A stretch of 5,796 nucleotides of DNA from Desulfobacteraceae bacterium (GTDB lineage Bacteria > Desulfobacterota > Desulfobacteria > Desulfobacterales > Desulfosarcinaceae): the NCBI GenBank assembly GCA_027031325.1, contig JALVRI010000228.1:1-5796 (forward strand), in the 5' to 3' direction. Position 1 is the stretch's first letter; each line of letters opens with the position of its first letter. A program made the position numbers and the translations under genes. Below are positions 5,134-5,796 of the stretch, in pieces. The notes below the pieces were generated by a model. That model was not told the DNA's origin, did no database searches, and was given only the letters and a program-made list of their open reading frames with translations.

Positions 5134-5776
5134 CTTTAAGGTATTTCCCCAAAAAATTTTCAAGGATTTCCGAGATACGCCCGGCTACCTGTCCAGGGGG
5201 ACCGGATGCGTCCACCACCTTAATCCGCCCGGGGTCACGGGCCGCAAGGTCAAGGTAGCCTTTCCGCACCCGCTTGTGAAATTCAAGCTTTTCGTTTTCA
5301 AAACGCGTCTCATCCCGGCTCCGTCCGCCGGCATCCACCTGTCGCCAGGTGCGTTTCAGCCCCTGGTCCGGGTCCAGATCCAACAACAATGTAAGGTCCG
5401 GCAGAAGGCCGTCGCAAACCAGGTCGTGGAGACGGCTGACCAATTCGACACCCAACCGGCGGGCCACAGCCTGATAAGCCATGGTTGAATCGAAAAAGCG
5501 ATCGCAAACCACCGTCCGGCCGGCATCCAGGTTGGGCTTGATAAAAGTATTGATATGCTGTACCCGGTCCCCGTTGTAAAGCAGCAGTTCGGCCACAGGA
5601 TCAAGATCCGAGCTTGCAGGATCGAGCAGGAGCCCGCGGATCGCCTGACCGATAGATGTTCCTCCAGGCTCCCGGGTGAGGACGAAATCGATCCGGCGTT
5701 CGGCAAGCCAGGCGGCCACGGTTTGGGCCTGGGTGGTTTTGCCCGAGCCTTCGATACCTTCGAGTGTTATGAACAT
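5123..5776 (-). CDS. tmk: Thymidylate kinase (dTMP kinase)
   Basis: This cytoplasmic enzyme phosphorylates dTMP to dTDP with ATP, an essential step in dTTP synthesis. The product is 217 residues (family about 205-215). The P-loop GIEGSGKT is at 7-14. TREPGGT (34-40) and the DRFFDS motif (92-97) for dTMP binding follow. The LID region at about 145-160, with GGRSRDETRFENE, carries the arginines typical of the bacterial type that has a Gly-rich P-loop without its own Arg, and FHKRVRKGYLDLA follows. I chose the ATG at 5774-5776, four residues before ITLEG. An in-frame TTG at 5788 would add four residues and has no better ribosome-binding site. The last 11 bases overlap the start of the fusion gene, so tmk is probably the upstream member of that operon. 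The promoter is outside the window. Confidence 0.96.
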   Translation of the reverse strand: MFITLEGIEGSGKTTQAQTVAAWLAERRIDFVLTREPGGTSIGQAIRGLLLDPASSDLDPVAELLLYNGDRVQHINTFIKPNLDAGRTVVCDRFFDSTMAYQAVARRLGVELVSRLHDLVCDGLLPDLTLLLDLDPDQGLKRTWRQVDAGGRSRDETRFENEKLEFHKRVRKGYLDLAARDPGRIKVVDASGPPGQVAGRISEILENFLGKYLKDGK

Positions 5777-5796
5777 GCCTTGCTTCAACCCTGAAC

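Noticed and set aside
5134..5163. Ten-residue extension of the fusion protein from a TTG at 5163
   Set aside because: It is a rare start codon inside tmk; the family begins at about the MASSILDLIGNTPLVEL start.

Overview
The window reads as chromosomal DNA from a GC-rich, probably strictly anaerobic member of the former Deltaproteobacteria (Desulfobacterota, sulfate-reducer-like). That placement is an inference. It rests on a very acidic 62-residue two-cluster ferredoxin resembling those of sulfate reducers, on the base composition, and on the gene set. No mobile element, CRISPR array, tRNA or rRNA was seen.

Layout. (i) 1-603, plus strand: the C-terminal 200 residues of a membrane-associated protein that enters from the left edge and carries an HExxH (HESGH) zinc-protease-like motif. 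(ii) 604-672: a short gap between convergent genes. (iii) 673-1480, minus strand: a dicluster 4Fe-4S ferredoxin with a strong Shine-Dalgarno, then a hairpin terminator, then an O6-alkylguanine-DNA alkyltransferase (ogt). (iv) 1481-1880: a roughly 400-base non-coding stretch with a plausible ferredoxin promoter and AT-rich upstream DNA. (v) 1881-5776, minus strand: a tightly packed operon reading tmk (thymidylate kinase), then a 759-residue fusion protein, then an unrecognised 315-residue soluble protein. tmk and the fusion gene overlap by 11 bases. The fusion gene and the last gene are 25 bases apart, and an inverted repeat fills that junction.

The most notable feature is the fusion protein. 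Its N-terminal 295 residues are a well-preserved PLP-dependent cysteine synthase of the CysM type. The remaining 460 residues or so are homologous to cysteinyl-tRNA synthetase along their whole length. However, that half has lost the HIGH signature, the KMSKS signature, one of the four zinc ligands and another active-site Asp, while the reading frame, the other three zinc ligands and the C-terminal tRNA-binding region are kept. It therefore looks like a pseudo-synthetase joined to a probably active cysteine synthase, perhaps a sensor, scaffold or tRNA-binding module linked to cysteine production. The unknown gene behind it may belong to the same function.
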